Below, in pieces: positions 24,291 to 34,521 of a stretch of DNA of 64,000 nt; within the stretch, counting starts at the first letter, position 1, and every line of letters begins with the position of its first letter. Under the pieces are notes generated by a model. That model saw only the letters and a program-made list of their open reading frames with translations. It made no database searches and was not told the DNA's origin. A program made the translations under genes and the position numbers. The stretch comes from Corylus avellana (taxonomy: Eukaryota > Streptophyta > Magnoliopsida > Fagales > Betulaceae), in contig NC_081543.1 in assembly GCF_901000735.1 (NCBI RefSeq), forward strand, positions 27,919,515 to 27,983,514. The letters are read 5' to 3'.

Positions 24291-25793
24291 CACTACAAAA
24301 AAATAATTATTTTTTGACGTGTCAAACAGTACAAAATTTTTGCCACATCACTATTTTCTGACGTGGCAATCTGACGTGGCAAAAATGCCACGTCAGAAAA
24401 TATTTTTCTGACGTGCTAAAAATAGCACGTCAGAATTTTCTGACGTGTGAAAATAGCACATCAAAAAATTCTGACGTGCTATTTTTAGCATGTCAGAAAA
24501 TTCTGACGCTTCAATTTGGTGCGTCAGAATTTTCTGATGCTCCAAATTCGAGTGTCAGAAAATTCTGACGCTCCAATTTGGCGCGTCAGAAAATTCTGAC
24601 GTGTCAGTTGGACACGTTAGAATTTTCTGACGCACCAAAAATAGAGCGTCAGAAAGAAAAAAAAATTTTGGGCGGATTTCTGACGCTCCAATTTGGCGCG
24701 TCAGAAAATTCTGACGCACCAAAAATAGAGCGTCAGAAAGAAAAAAAAAAATGGACAGATTTTTGAAATTTGAAACACTTCTTATTTTCCCTCAATTTTT
24801 TCCTCTTTTTATTCTTTCCTCCTCATTTATTTTCCCTACACTTTCTGATCTCTCTCCTCTCCTCTCTCTCTCCACAGCAGATCAAAGAAAGCAGAAGAAG
24901 GAGAAGAAAAGGAGAAGAGAAGAAGAAAAAGAAAGGGAGAAGAGAAGAAGAAGAAAAAGAAGGGAGATCGAAGAGAAGAAGAAGAGAAGCATGTTTCTGC
25001 GCAGAAGAAAAAAAAACAAAAAAAAGGAGGAGAAGAGAAGAGAAGAGAAGAAGATTTTTTACGTTTTCGAAGATTTGTTGGGTTTGACATTTAGGTTTTT
25101 TATTTTTCAGATTGTTTTTTTTATTTGGGTTTTTGATTTTTTGATTTGGGTTTTGATTGTTTGAAGATTTTTCAGTGTGGGTTTGGGTTTTTGAAAATGG
25201 AGATCGAAAAGAAGTGAGAGAACGGAAAAAGATTTTGGAGAAAATTTTTGCAAAGATGGGAAAATTTTTTCGTTGTTTTAAACCCAACAATTTGTTGGGT
25301 TTCTCTGCACCACTTCACTGCACCAGTGGTGTAGAGAAACGAGTGGTGCAGAGAAATTTGTTTCTCTGCACCACTCAATAAATTACAAAATAAAAAATAA
25401 AAAAAATAAATTAATACATTTTTTAATTGAAAACAAAATTCAGAAAAAACAAATTTTTTAAAAAAAAAATTTTTTTAATTAATTTTTAAATTTCCTGACG
25501 TGTCAAAATTGACACGTCAGGAAATTTCTGACATGTCAAAAAAAGACACGTCAAAAAAATTTTTTGACGTGTTAAATCCAACACGTCAGAAATTTTCTGA
25601 CGTGCCATCTTTGGCGCGTCAGAAATTTTCTGACGTGCCATCTTTGGCGTGTCAGAAATTTTTTATTCCTGACACTTATAATATTGACGCATGAAACACG
25701 TCAAAATTGTCCCGTTAGGAGGATTTACTGACGTGTCAGACCACCTGACACATCAGAAAATCCATGTCAGTAAAAAATTGATTTTTTGTAGTG
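24291..25793. mobile_element. Non-autonomous CACTA inside exon 2 of copy A
   Basis: 1503 bp from CACTACAAAAAAATAA to TTTTTTGTAGTG, TSD GTA (24288-24290, 25794-25796). Subterminal arrays use TGACGTGTCA and variants (TGACGTGGCA, TGACGCTCC, TGACGTGCCA). The centre (24840-25380) has a purine-rich AGAAGAAG tract and CTCTGCACCACT repeats, no protein family. Copies B and C have the uninterrupted CCCCCGTAACAAC. Confidence 0.95.
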
Positions 25794-26052
25794 GTAACAA
25801 CTGCAATCCTGAAGAAAAAAGTTTGAAACAAATGCAAAAACAAAAAAATTAAGGGTGAGTATTAAGGATCGATGTTTCAATACGTACTTACTGCGATATA
25901 TATATCAGGCTCATATTACACATGTTAAAGATGAAATTACCTCTTCGTCATGTTTGTTGACTTGTTTCTGCAATTCGTTGACGCTTATATATATACTTAT
26001 GGAAGTTTATGGTTTTTTTGTTGTTTTGATGGTTTAAGGTAAGGTTGTCGGG

Positions 26053-26060
26053 TATTTATA
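26053..26060 (-). promoter_or_regulatory. TATA box of SDR copy A
   Basis: TATAAATAC on the minus strand, about 100 bp upstream of the ATG, in a block (GAGCAACTATAAATACCC) also kept in copies B and C. Confidence 0.7.
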
Positions 26061-26278
26061 GTTGCTCATCTCTGGGGGTTTTCTACGCATGCAGTGACAT
26101 CTTCCCACTTGCTATCTTGCTATGTTACGTATACTGTGACGTCTATGAAGCTAGTTTTCAGACTCTTCATTTTTTTGAGCAAGCTAGCTTTAAGACTTAT
26201 TACGTATTCTGTGACGTCTATTAATTTTTGTGGGCAAGACAAATAAACAGAGACATCAAATGGAAAATAGATTTAAGT

Positions 26279-26391
26279 TTTTTTTTTTTTTTTTTTTTGA
26301 CATGTCCGCATAATAGGGGGAAAAGGATTCGAACTAGTGACCTTCGCTTCATTAGGCGTGGTTCTAGCCGATTCAGCTACTTCTTAGAGAC
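26279..26391 (-). mobile_element. tRNA-derived SINE
   Basis: Read on the minus strand: A box TAGCTGAATCGG, B box AGTTCGAATCC, and a long A tail (T run at 26278-26299 on plus). Target-site duplication AAAATAGATTTAAGT/AAAATAGATTAAGT flanks it. The A and B boxes form the internal RNA polymerase III promoter typical of plant SINEs. Confidence 0.85.
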
Positions 26392-26660
26392 AAAATAGAT
26401 TAAGTAAATTAAAAAATAATTAAGTTTGTGGGTTTCATGCTTTGGTACAATAATTATTTGATGTTAATTAAAAATTTAAGATGCAGCCGATCGAGAGTGA
26501 TCTCTTGACTTTGGAAAACTTAATTTTCCACATAAAATAAGAAAACAACTTGTTCATAAGTATTCGTAAATAATACATTATTAGCAATCTTAATTTCAAC
26601 TATATGCAATGGACACGAAACCTGCTAATAATATATTAAATTGGGCACGATGTTAATATA

Positions 26661-27656
26661 GGATTTGGATCCCCTCCAATTGAGAGGGAAAATGAGAATC
26701 TCATTTTCTCTAATGTCAGCCCTTAGATGAATCTAAGGGTTCAAAATATTTCAATCTCAAAATTCAAACACAAACACAACCACACTGGATTTTATACCAA
26801 ATTTAAATTAAAAAATTAATTAATTATTTATTTTAAAAACAAAATAAGAAAACACCAAGGGGCGACTCCGCTAGAGCTGCCCATCTGGGGGTGGCGCACG
26901 GCCACCCCTAGGCCATGGGTGGCCGCACGCCACCCCCTAGGCCTTCTGGGGGTGGCCGCGCAATCAGCTCCTAGGCCCAGTGGGTGGTCGCGTGGCCACC
27001 CCCATGGCTAAGGTGTGGCCTTGCGCCACCCCAAAAGGCCATGGGGTGGCCACACGGCCACCCTAGCTAGGACTTCTTAGGGTGGCCGCGCGCCACTTCG
27101 AGATCTGCTAGGGGTGGCCGTGCGCTTTTGGAGGTGGCGTGAGGCCTCGCCCTGGGCATGGGGTGGCCACGCCACCCCCAGATCTATTGGGGGTGACCGG
27201 ACAGCCACCCCATGGGCTTCTGGGGGTGGCGCGAGGCCACCCCTTGCCATGGGGTGGCCGGGCGCTACCCCCAGATCTGCTGGGGGTGGCCATACCTTTG
27301 GGGGTGGCACGAGGCCACCCCTTGATATGGGGTGGCCGCGCGCTACCCCCAGATCTGTTGGGGGTGGCCGCACGGCCNNNNNNNNNNNNNNNNNNNNCCT
27401 TGCTCCACCCCAGCCACCCATGGGATGGGCGGCAGGGCAGGGAGCCGCCCCATGGGGTGGCTTCTCCTCCAATTGTTTTTAAAAATAAAAAATAAAAAAT
27501 AAATAAATTTTTTATTATTTGATATAATCAGGTGTGTTAGATTTGTTTTTGAGTTTTGTGTTCCTAAATGTTTTTAGACCCTTGGATGTTTTGGATGGCT
27601 AGGATCTTAAAAACTGAGATTCTCCAATTACTCACGATTGGTGGGGATCCTGATCC
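26661..27656. mobile_element. MULE with GC-rich minisatellite core
   Basis: 996 bp with inverted ends GGATTTGGATCCCCTCC / GGTGGGGATCCTGATCC and exact 9-bp TSD GTTAATATA (26652-26660, 27657-27665). The core (26860-27470) is a GC-rich minisatellite of GGGGTGGCC, CGGCCACCCC and CCCAGATCTGCTGGGGG units in both directions. It contains a 20-N gap. The D-block paralogue has the empty site (GATGTTAATATATTAC, 57895). Long Pro/Gly/Ala frames here are repeat artefacts. Confidence 0.92.
27378..27397. other. Assembly gap (20 N)
   Basis: Unknown bases in the GC-rich minisatellite. Confidence 1.
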
Positions 27657-27673
27657 GTTAATATATTACTATC

Positions 27674-27864
27674 CCTGAGTAATGATAGACGTCATCACCT
27701 TTGTGTCTTTCTTATGTTCACTCAAATTTGATATTACTTTTAAAATTTAATTGGATTTGTGATAGATTATTATTGTATTTTGAGCCAATCGTGATTTTAA
27801 AAAACACATCGATCGATTTTAGAAAGACACAAGAATGACACAAAAGTGACATCTATCATTACTC
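27674..27864. mobile_element. Small fold-back MITE
   Basis: About 190 bp between inverted ends GAGTAATGATAGACGTCA and TGACATCTATCATTACTC. A diverged copy sits at the paralogous place in the second block (57917-58104), so it predates the block duplication. Confidence 0.65.
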
Positions 27865-29067
27865 TACTATCCTTATTCCCTACCTAGCTACTTTCCCAAG
27901 AAAATGAATCTTTATTAATTTGCTAATATATTTATTTCGGCTCAATGTTAATTTTATGATGGCAGTTTAAGCTCAAATGAGATGATATGTCAGTCAAGAA
28001 TGGATTGGCATATTTGACTACCTCAAATTATAAATCATGAATTTGTTGAGATTTGGTCCAACTTTATTGCATAAACACTTCTGGTCAATTTTATTGTTTG
28101 TTACATAATGAGCATCTCTTGCATTTAGGTGCTCGAATTACTAGCAAATTAGACATGCTCATAGAGTCGGGGCTGCGAGGCTCATCTGCTGCTCCCTCTC
28201 TATGAAGTTCAATATGACATGAATTGTCAAAGGAAAAACGAGAAATAAGCATAAGGTATGTACACTAGTGTTTCAAGCCACATCAGCTTAGTGAGATACA
28301 GAGTCGGATAAAGGTGTAATATGTAGCATTATTCATTCACAATACGTAGCATAGAAAACTTTTATTCAATGTAAGTGAAAGTAAATAATTAAATTTATCA
28401 TTTTTGTTATTATCCAGATAAGTAGTAAGTTAACAAATATGTTACTATCCATATTCTCTGCCTAGCTACTTCCCTAGCTAATATATTTATTTCGAGTCAA
28501 TGTTAATTTTATAGTTGCGGTTTAAGCTCAAATGAGAAGATATGTCAGTTAAGAATCGATTGGCATATTTGTTTATTATAGAATGAGGATTTCATGCGCT
28601 TAGGTGCTAGGATTGCTAACAAGTTGGAAACCAATAGGGGTGCGGTAGGACGACAAACCCCAATTAATTTGGGGTTCAAGCAATGGAAGTATAAACTGAA
28701 ATATTTTTCCTTTTCTTTCTTGTATAGGACCACTCGTCTGCAAAGCTCGTTCAAATGAGATTGCAAACGAACAGACAGAACCCCTTTTCTGTAAACCCCG
28801 CTCGAACGAGGTTGTAGATGAGCCATTCAGTTTGGACTAATTTAGCAAGTAAAAGTAGTCGTCCACAAACTCCGTTTGAACAAAGTTGCAGATGAAACAA
28901 ACAAAAATACCAAACTTTTTGAATAAATTAATGAATATGAAGCATCTACTTAATTATCATCACTATTTTGTTTCCCTTTGATTTTTTTTGGAGCTGTGGT
29001 GCATGCATGCAAGAGAAGGTAGATACAGCAACTGCAAGAACCAGAAAACTTTTATTCAATACTCATT
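27865..29067. other. Intergenic DNA shared between the two SDR blocks
   Basis: 27880-28410 matches 58110-58640, and 28410-29000 matches 62400-62975. A stub of SDR 3' UTR (ATAGAAAACTTTTATTCAATG) lies at 28349. No gene seen. Repeated AACGAG/CTCGTTC motifs occur at 28735-28880. Confidence 0.65.
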
Positions 29068-29072
29068 CACTG

Positions 29073-29668
29073 TGTCAGATTTGGTGACTTGTTTTCACAA
29101 GTCTTACCATGGGCCCCACAGCAGTATGGCATCCCATACTTTGACTTGTGTTTCTCTCACACGTCCATTTTGTCCCTTCTTTATTAAGCTTCTTCTAGAA
29201 GCTTTGTCAAAATGGCTTGGTTGTTAAAAGTTTGAAGCCATTCGGTCTTAAGGGGGGAGAATGCTGCAATTTTAGTGAAAAAGAGAGAAAGAAGGAAAGC
29301 AAAAGTTGGCGAGAGAGAGAGAGAGGCTTGTGCTGTAGAGAGAAGAAGATGCACTATTTTTCTTCATTTTGATCTCACATTTGGAATGTTGAAAAGCTTA
29401 GAGAATTTTAGAGAATATTTTCTCTTTTGTATTTAATTCTCTTTTGAGTGAGATTGTGGTGTATTGGGGCTTTTGGGTTTGAGTGGTTTTGTTTGTATTA
29501 CTCTTTGTACTCCACTTTTTATTAGTGAATTTCTCCTGAATCGTCTCCGCCAGTGGATGTAAGCTTGTTAAGCCGAACTACTCTTGGTGTCATGTGTGGC
29601 TGGGTTATTTTTCTATTCTGCACTTTTCTACTTCTTTGGTGATCTTGAAATTAACATTTGTCACAACA
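29073..29668 (+). repeat. 5' LTR of the Tnt1-like element
   Basis: 596 bp, TG...CA bounded. The 3' part holds short GA and CT repeats (GAGAGAGAGAGAG at 29310). Near-duplicate of 33783-34385. Confidence 0.95.
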
Positions 29669-29703
29669 AACTGGTATCAGAGATCAGGTATATATTTTGC
29701 GGA

Positions 29704-32700
29704 ATGGCTACTGCAAAATTTGAAGTTGAGAAGTTTGATGGAAAGAATAGTTTCAGCCTTTGGGGCATCAAGATGCGAGCTTTGTTACGACAACAAGGCT
29801 TGGCGAAGATTTTGGATGGCGAGGTGCCATCAGCATCATCAATGGAGGAAATGAAGGAACTTGAAGAAAAAGCCCACAATGCAATTTTGTTGTCTCTTTC
29901 AGATGGAATTTTAAGAGAAGTTGCCAATGAAGAAATAGCCGCTGGACTTTGGAAGAAGCTAGAGAGCTTGTACATGAAGAAATCTCTCACTAACCAATTG
30001 TATTTGAAGCAACAGTTATATACCCTCAAGATGAAAAAAGGTATGCCTCTTTGTGATCATCTTGATGACTTTAATAGAATTATTTTGGATCTGAAAAATA
30101 TTGATATTAGAGTAGATGATAAGGATCAAGCCCTGATTTTGTTGTGTTCACTACCGGATGCCTTTGATAATTTTGTTAATTCAATGTTGTATGGTAGAGA
30201 TACTATCTCCTTAGTTGATGTTAAATCTGCTTTGAATTCTATGAAGTTGAGGACAAGATTGAATAGTAAAGGTAGTGATAATCAAGTAGTTGGTTTATTT
30301 GTTAAGGGTCGTTCAGAAAATTATTTTAATTTTAGAGGTCGATCCAGTGAGAGGGATTCAGGTAAAGGTAAATCAAGAGGCTGATCGCAGTCCAGGTCAA
30401 AGAAGAAAGTAAAGTGTTACTACTGTAAAAAGTATGGGCATTATAAGTCTGAGTGTCCGAAGTTGAAAAATAAACAAGAAGGTGACAAGCAAAGTTCCTC
30501 TTCTGTGGCTGGTGTTGTCGAAGGAAATTCTAAGGGTTCAGACCTTGTCCTTGCAGTTACTGTTTCTAATGATCGTTCTTACGACAAGTGGGTCCTTGAT
30601 ACTGCTTGTACATTTCATATGTCCCCTAAAAGGGATTGGTTTACTACCAATGATTCAGTCAATGGTGGTTCAGTCTTAATGGGAAATAATGTTGCCTGCA
30701 AGATTGTTGGTATTGGTACAATCAGAATTAGGATGCATGATGGGATTGTGAGGACTTTGACGAATGTTCGAAATATACTAGATATGAAGAAAAATCTTAT
30801 TTCATTGGGCACTTTGGACTCCCTTGGATACAAGTATTCCAATGATGGTGGAGTCATTCGGGTGAGCAAAGGCACATTGGTTATAATGAAAGGTAACAAG
30901 GTTGATGCCTCTACTTTCTTCAGGGAAGTACGGTAACAGGTTCAGCTGCTGTGACTTCTTCAAATGATCCAGATTCAGACACTACCCGGTTATGGCATAT
31001 GCGGTTGGGTCATATGAGTGAGAGGGGTATGACAATCCTGAGCAAGCGGGGTTTGCTTTGTGACCAGAAAACAGGATCTCTTGACTTTTATGAGGATTAT
31101 GTGTTCGAGAAACAGTACAGAGTCAAGTTCAGTACAAGCATCCACAAAACAAGTGGTACATTGGATTATATCCATTCAGATCTATGGGGTCCCTCTCAAG
31201 TTCCATCAAAGGGTGATGCTCGATATTTTGTTACATTTATTGATGATTATTCGAGAAAAGTCTAGGTGTATTTTTTGAAGAAAAAAAGTTATGTGTTTGT
31301 CACTTTCAAGCAATGGAAGACATTAATTGAGAATCAGACTGGGAAGAAAATCAAGCGACTCATAACAGACAACGGCATGGAATTTTATGGTGGTGCATTT
31401 AATAAATTTTGCAAGGATGAAGGCATCGTTAGACATCGCACAGTTAGTCATACTCCACAGCAAAATGGGGTTGCTGAGCGAATGAATAGGACTCTCTTGG
31501 AGAGAGCGCGTTGCTTACTTTCAAATGCTGGGTTGTCTAAAGATTTTTGGGCTGAGGCGGTCAATACTGCTTGCTATTTGGTCAACCATTCTCCATCAAC
31601 AGCCATTGATTGTAAAACTCCTTATGATGTATGGTTTGGTACTCCTGCTGATTATTCATTTTTTAAAACTTTTGGTTGTCCTGCTTATTGTCATGTGAAT
31701 GATGGTAAGCTTGAACCTAGGTCAAAGAAATGTATATTTCTAGGCTATACGGATGGGGTGAAGGGATATAAATTATGGTGTTTTGATCCTAAATCACCTA
31801 AGTTTATAGTCAGCATAGATGTTATATTTGATGAATCTATCATGCTTCACCCGAGAAAGGAGTCTATTGTTTCTGCAAGAAAGGAGCAGGGTTCTAGCAA
31901 GGAGGTGGAGCTTTAGGTGGAGGCTTCACAGAGGGTGCGAGATAACACTCAAGATCAGCCTGTTACAGATGTTCATGATTCCAATTCTGATGATGATGTT
32001 CCACAAGAAGAGCAAGAGACTAGTATTGCGGCTGGTAGACAGAGGAGGCAGATTAGGCCACCTCAGAGATATGGCTATACAGATTTGGTAGCATATGTAC
32101 TTACTGTGGCAGAGGACACTGCAGTCCAGGAGCCTTCCACTTACTCAGAAGCTGTCACAAGTAGTGAGTCTGCTCAATGGGTTATTGCCATGAATAAGGA
32201 GATTGAGTCTCTTCATAAGAACCAAACATGAGAATTGGTGAAATTGCCTAAAGGCGCTAAAATTGTTGGTTGCAAATGGATCTTCAAGAAAACGGAAGGA
32301 ATCCCAAGTGTTGAAGATGCAAGGTTCAAGGCACGTTTGGTAGCAAAAGGCTATAGTTGAAGAGAAAGTATAGACTTCAATGAAGTTTTCTCTCTTGTTG
32401 TGAGACATAGTTCTATTCGTGTTTTGCTTGCCATGGTTGCCCTAGATGATTTGGAACTTGAGCAACTTAATGTGAAAACTGCATTTCTGCATGGTGAGCT
32501 TGAGGAAACCATTTACATGCATCAGCCAGAAGGGTTCATTGTTGAAGGTAAAGAAGATCATGTTTGTCAGTTAAGGAGGTCGTTGTATGGTTTAAAACAA
32601 TCTCCAAGACAGTGGTACAAGCGCTTTGACAGCTTTATGATCGGACATGGTTACACAAGAAGTAACTATGACAGCTGTGTATATTACAGGCAATTGTCTG

Positions 32701-33701
32701 ATGGTTCTTTTATTTATTTATTACTCTATGTGGATGACATGCTTATTGCTGCTAAAAGCATGTTGGAGATTAAGAGATTGAAATATATGTTGAGTGATGA
32801 GTTTGAAATAAAGGATTTGGGTGCTACGAAGAAAATCCTTGGTATGGAGATTCACAGGGATAGAAAAGCGGGAAAGTTGTACTTGTCACAGAAAAAGTAC
32901 ATTGAGAAAGTACTTGAACATTTTGGTATGCATAATTCTAAACCAGTTAGTACTCCACTTGCAGCTCATTTCAGACTTTCAGCAGCGTCAACACCACAGA
33001 GTGTGGAGGAGGAGCAGTTCATGTCACGTGTTCCTTACTCCAGTGCAGTTGGAAGCATCATGTATGCTATGGTGTGCACTCGTCCAGATATTTCACAGGC
33101 AGTCAGTGTTGTTAGTTGCTACATGGCGAATCTAGGCAAGGTTCACTGGCAGGCAGTGAAATGGATACTCCGTTATTTACGGGGCACTACAGATGTTGGT
33201 TTGGTCTATGATAGAGGCAGTGGTATCAGTTCCAGTGTCACTGGTTATGTTGATTCAGATTATGCTGGTGATTTTGATAAAAGAAGATCTCTGACAAGTT
33301 TTGTTTTCAATCTCTTGGGGTGTGCCATTAGTTGGAAAACGACTTTACAGTCGACGGTTGCTTTGTCCACTACGGAGGCAGAGTATATGGCAGCAGCAGA
33401 GGCAGTGAAAGAAGTAATTTGGCTCAGAGGTTTGGTTAGTAATCTGGGTTTGTAGCAAGATGAGACTGTTGTATTTTGTGATAGCCAGAGCGCAATACAT
33501 TTGACCAAAAATCAAATGTATCATGAGAGGACCAAACACATTGATGTCAGATATCATTTTCTTCGAGAGGTAGTGACACAAGGTGATATCATAGTGAAGA
33601 AAATTGCTATGGCGAAAAATCCAGTAAACATGTTGACTAAGCCACTTCCGATCCTCAAGTTCAAGCATTGCTTGGGCTTGATTGGTGTTTGTCGTTTGTA
33701 A
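29704..33701 (+). pseudogene. Copia gag-pol polyprotein, decayed
   Basis: Gag starts at MATAKFEVEKFDGKNSFSLW (29704); zinc knuckle [14 protein letters not shown] at 30417-30458; protease around [12 protein letters not shown] (DTA in place of the usual DSG-type site; 30589); integrase with HMRLGHMSERGM (30996), DLWGPSQV (31174) and a D-E core region (LITDNGMEF; VAERMNRTLLERAR); reverse transcriptase with LLLYVDDM (32721); RNase H with CDSQSAIHLTKN (33479) to the end at 33699. Gag-integrase-RT-RNase H order is that of Ty1/copia. Stops at 30382, 31263, 31914, 32229, 32358 and 33453, and a frameshift near 30915, disable it. Confidence 0.93.
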
Positions 33702-33782
33702 TTTCCCTTAGGGGTGTTGGAAGAGACGTCTTGAGGAGATTTAAGTTGAAGATTTGATGAAATTCAAGTCAAGGTGAAGATT

Positions 33783-34385
33783 TGTCATATTTGGTGACTT
33801 GTTTTCACGAGTCTTACCGTGGGCCCCACAGCAGTATGGCATCCCATACTTTTGACTTGTGTTTCTCTCACACGTCCATTTTGTCCATTCTTTATTAAGC
33901 TTCTTTTAGAAGCTTTGTCAAAATGGCTTGGTTGTTAAAAGGTTGAAGCCATTCGGTTTTAAGGGGGGAGAATGCAGCAATTTTAGTGAAAAAGAGAGAA
34001 AGAAGAAAAGCAAAAGTTGTCGAGAGAGAGAGAGAGGCTTGTGCTGTAGAGAGAAGAAGATACACTATTTTTCTTCATTTTGATCTCACATTTGGAATGT
34101 TGAAAAGCTTAGAGAATTTTAGAGAATCTTTTCTCTTTTGTATTTAATTCTCTTTTGAGTGAGATTGATGTGTATTGGGGCTTTTGGGTTTGAGTGGTTT
34201 TGTTTGTACTACTCTTTGTACTCCACTTTTTATTAGTGAATTTCTCCTAGATCGTCTCCGCCAGTGGATGTAGGCTTGTTAAGCCGAATTACTTAAAATC
34301 TTGGTGTTTTGTGTGGCTGTGTTATTTTTCTATTCTGTACTTTTCTACTTCTTTGGTAATCTTGAAATTAACATTTGTCACAACA
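33783..34385 (+). repeat. 3' LTR of the Tnt1-like element
   Basis: 603 bp, same ends as the 5' LTR; it carries a short insertion (ACTTAAAATC) near 34291. Confidence 0.95.
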
Positions 34386-34521
34386 CACTGGACGTAACAT
34401 AGAAAACTTTTACTCAATGTAAGTGAAAAGTAAAACAACTGCAAGAACCAGAGAAAGTAGTATTACAAAATGTGACATGAAATGAAAATGAGCAACTGCA
34501 TCGTATTGCACCAGTTATCAT

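Larger units (their letters stand above)
19025..25951 (-). pseudogene. SDR copy A, carbonyl reductase-like pseudogene
   Basis: Five-exon SDR gene read right to left: exon 1 25941-25951 (ATG, 11 bp); exon 2 24059-25808, split by the CACTA at 24291-25793; exon 3 21837-21910; exon 4 19632-19803; exon 5 19025-19402. Family features remain: TARD, NNAG, YVVSK catalytic motif, VCPGYVKTD. Four independent lesions are visible against copy C: the CACTA interrupts the Thr codon of the TGxxxGxG cofactor motif; exon 3 lacks 1 bp (74 not 75); exon 4 lacks 11 bp (172 not 183); the exon 5 acceptor reads TTTCGG where the other copies read TTTCAG. Introns also hold a MULE MITE, another CACTA and a TRIM. No functional enzyme is expected. 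Confidence 0.95.
29073..34385 (+). mobile_element. Full-length Tnt1/Tork-like Ty1/copia element
   Basis: 5313 bp with TSD CACTG (29068-29072, 34386-34390). 5' LTR 29073-29668, 3' LTR 33783-34385, both TGTCA...CACAACA. Primer-binding site TGGTATCAGAGATC starts at 29671. By eye the LTRs differ at about 25 of roughly 597 positions plus small indels, so the insertion is not recent. The coding region is broken (separate entry). It lies in the 3' flank of SDR copy B. Confidence 0.97.

Noticed and set aside
24751..25290. Lys/Arg/Glu-rich and complementary Ser/Leu-rich frames
   Set aside because: They follow a purine-rich repeat inside a CACTA; low complexity only.
26295..26391. A tRNA gene on the minus strand
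   Set aside because: A and B boxes are present, but no cloverleaf; poly-A tail and TSD show a SINE.
27077..27495. Overlapping Pro/Gly/Ala-rich frames on both strands
   Set aside because: They arise from the GC-rich minisatellite of a MULE and include the N gap.
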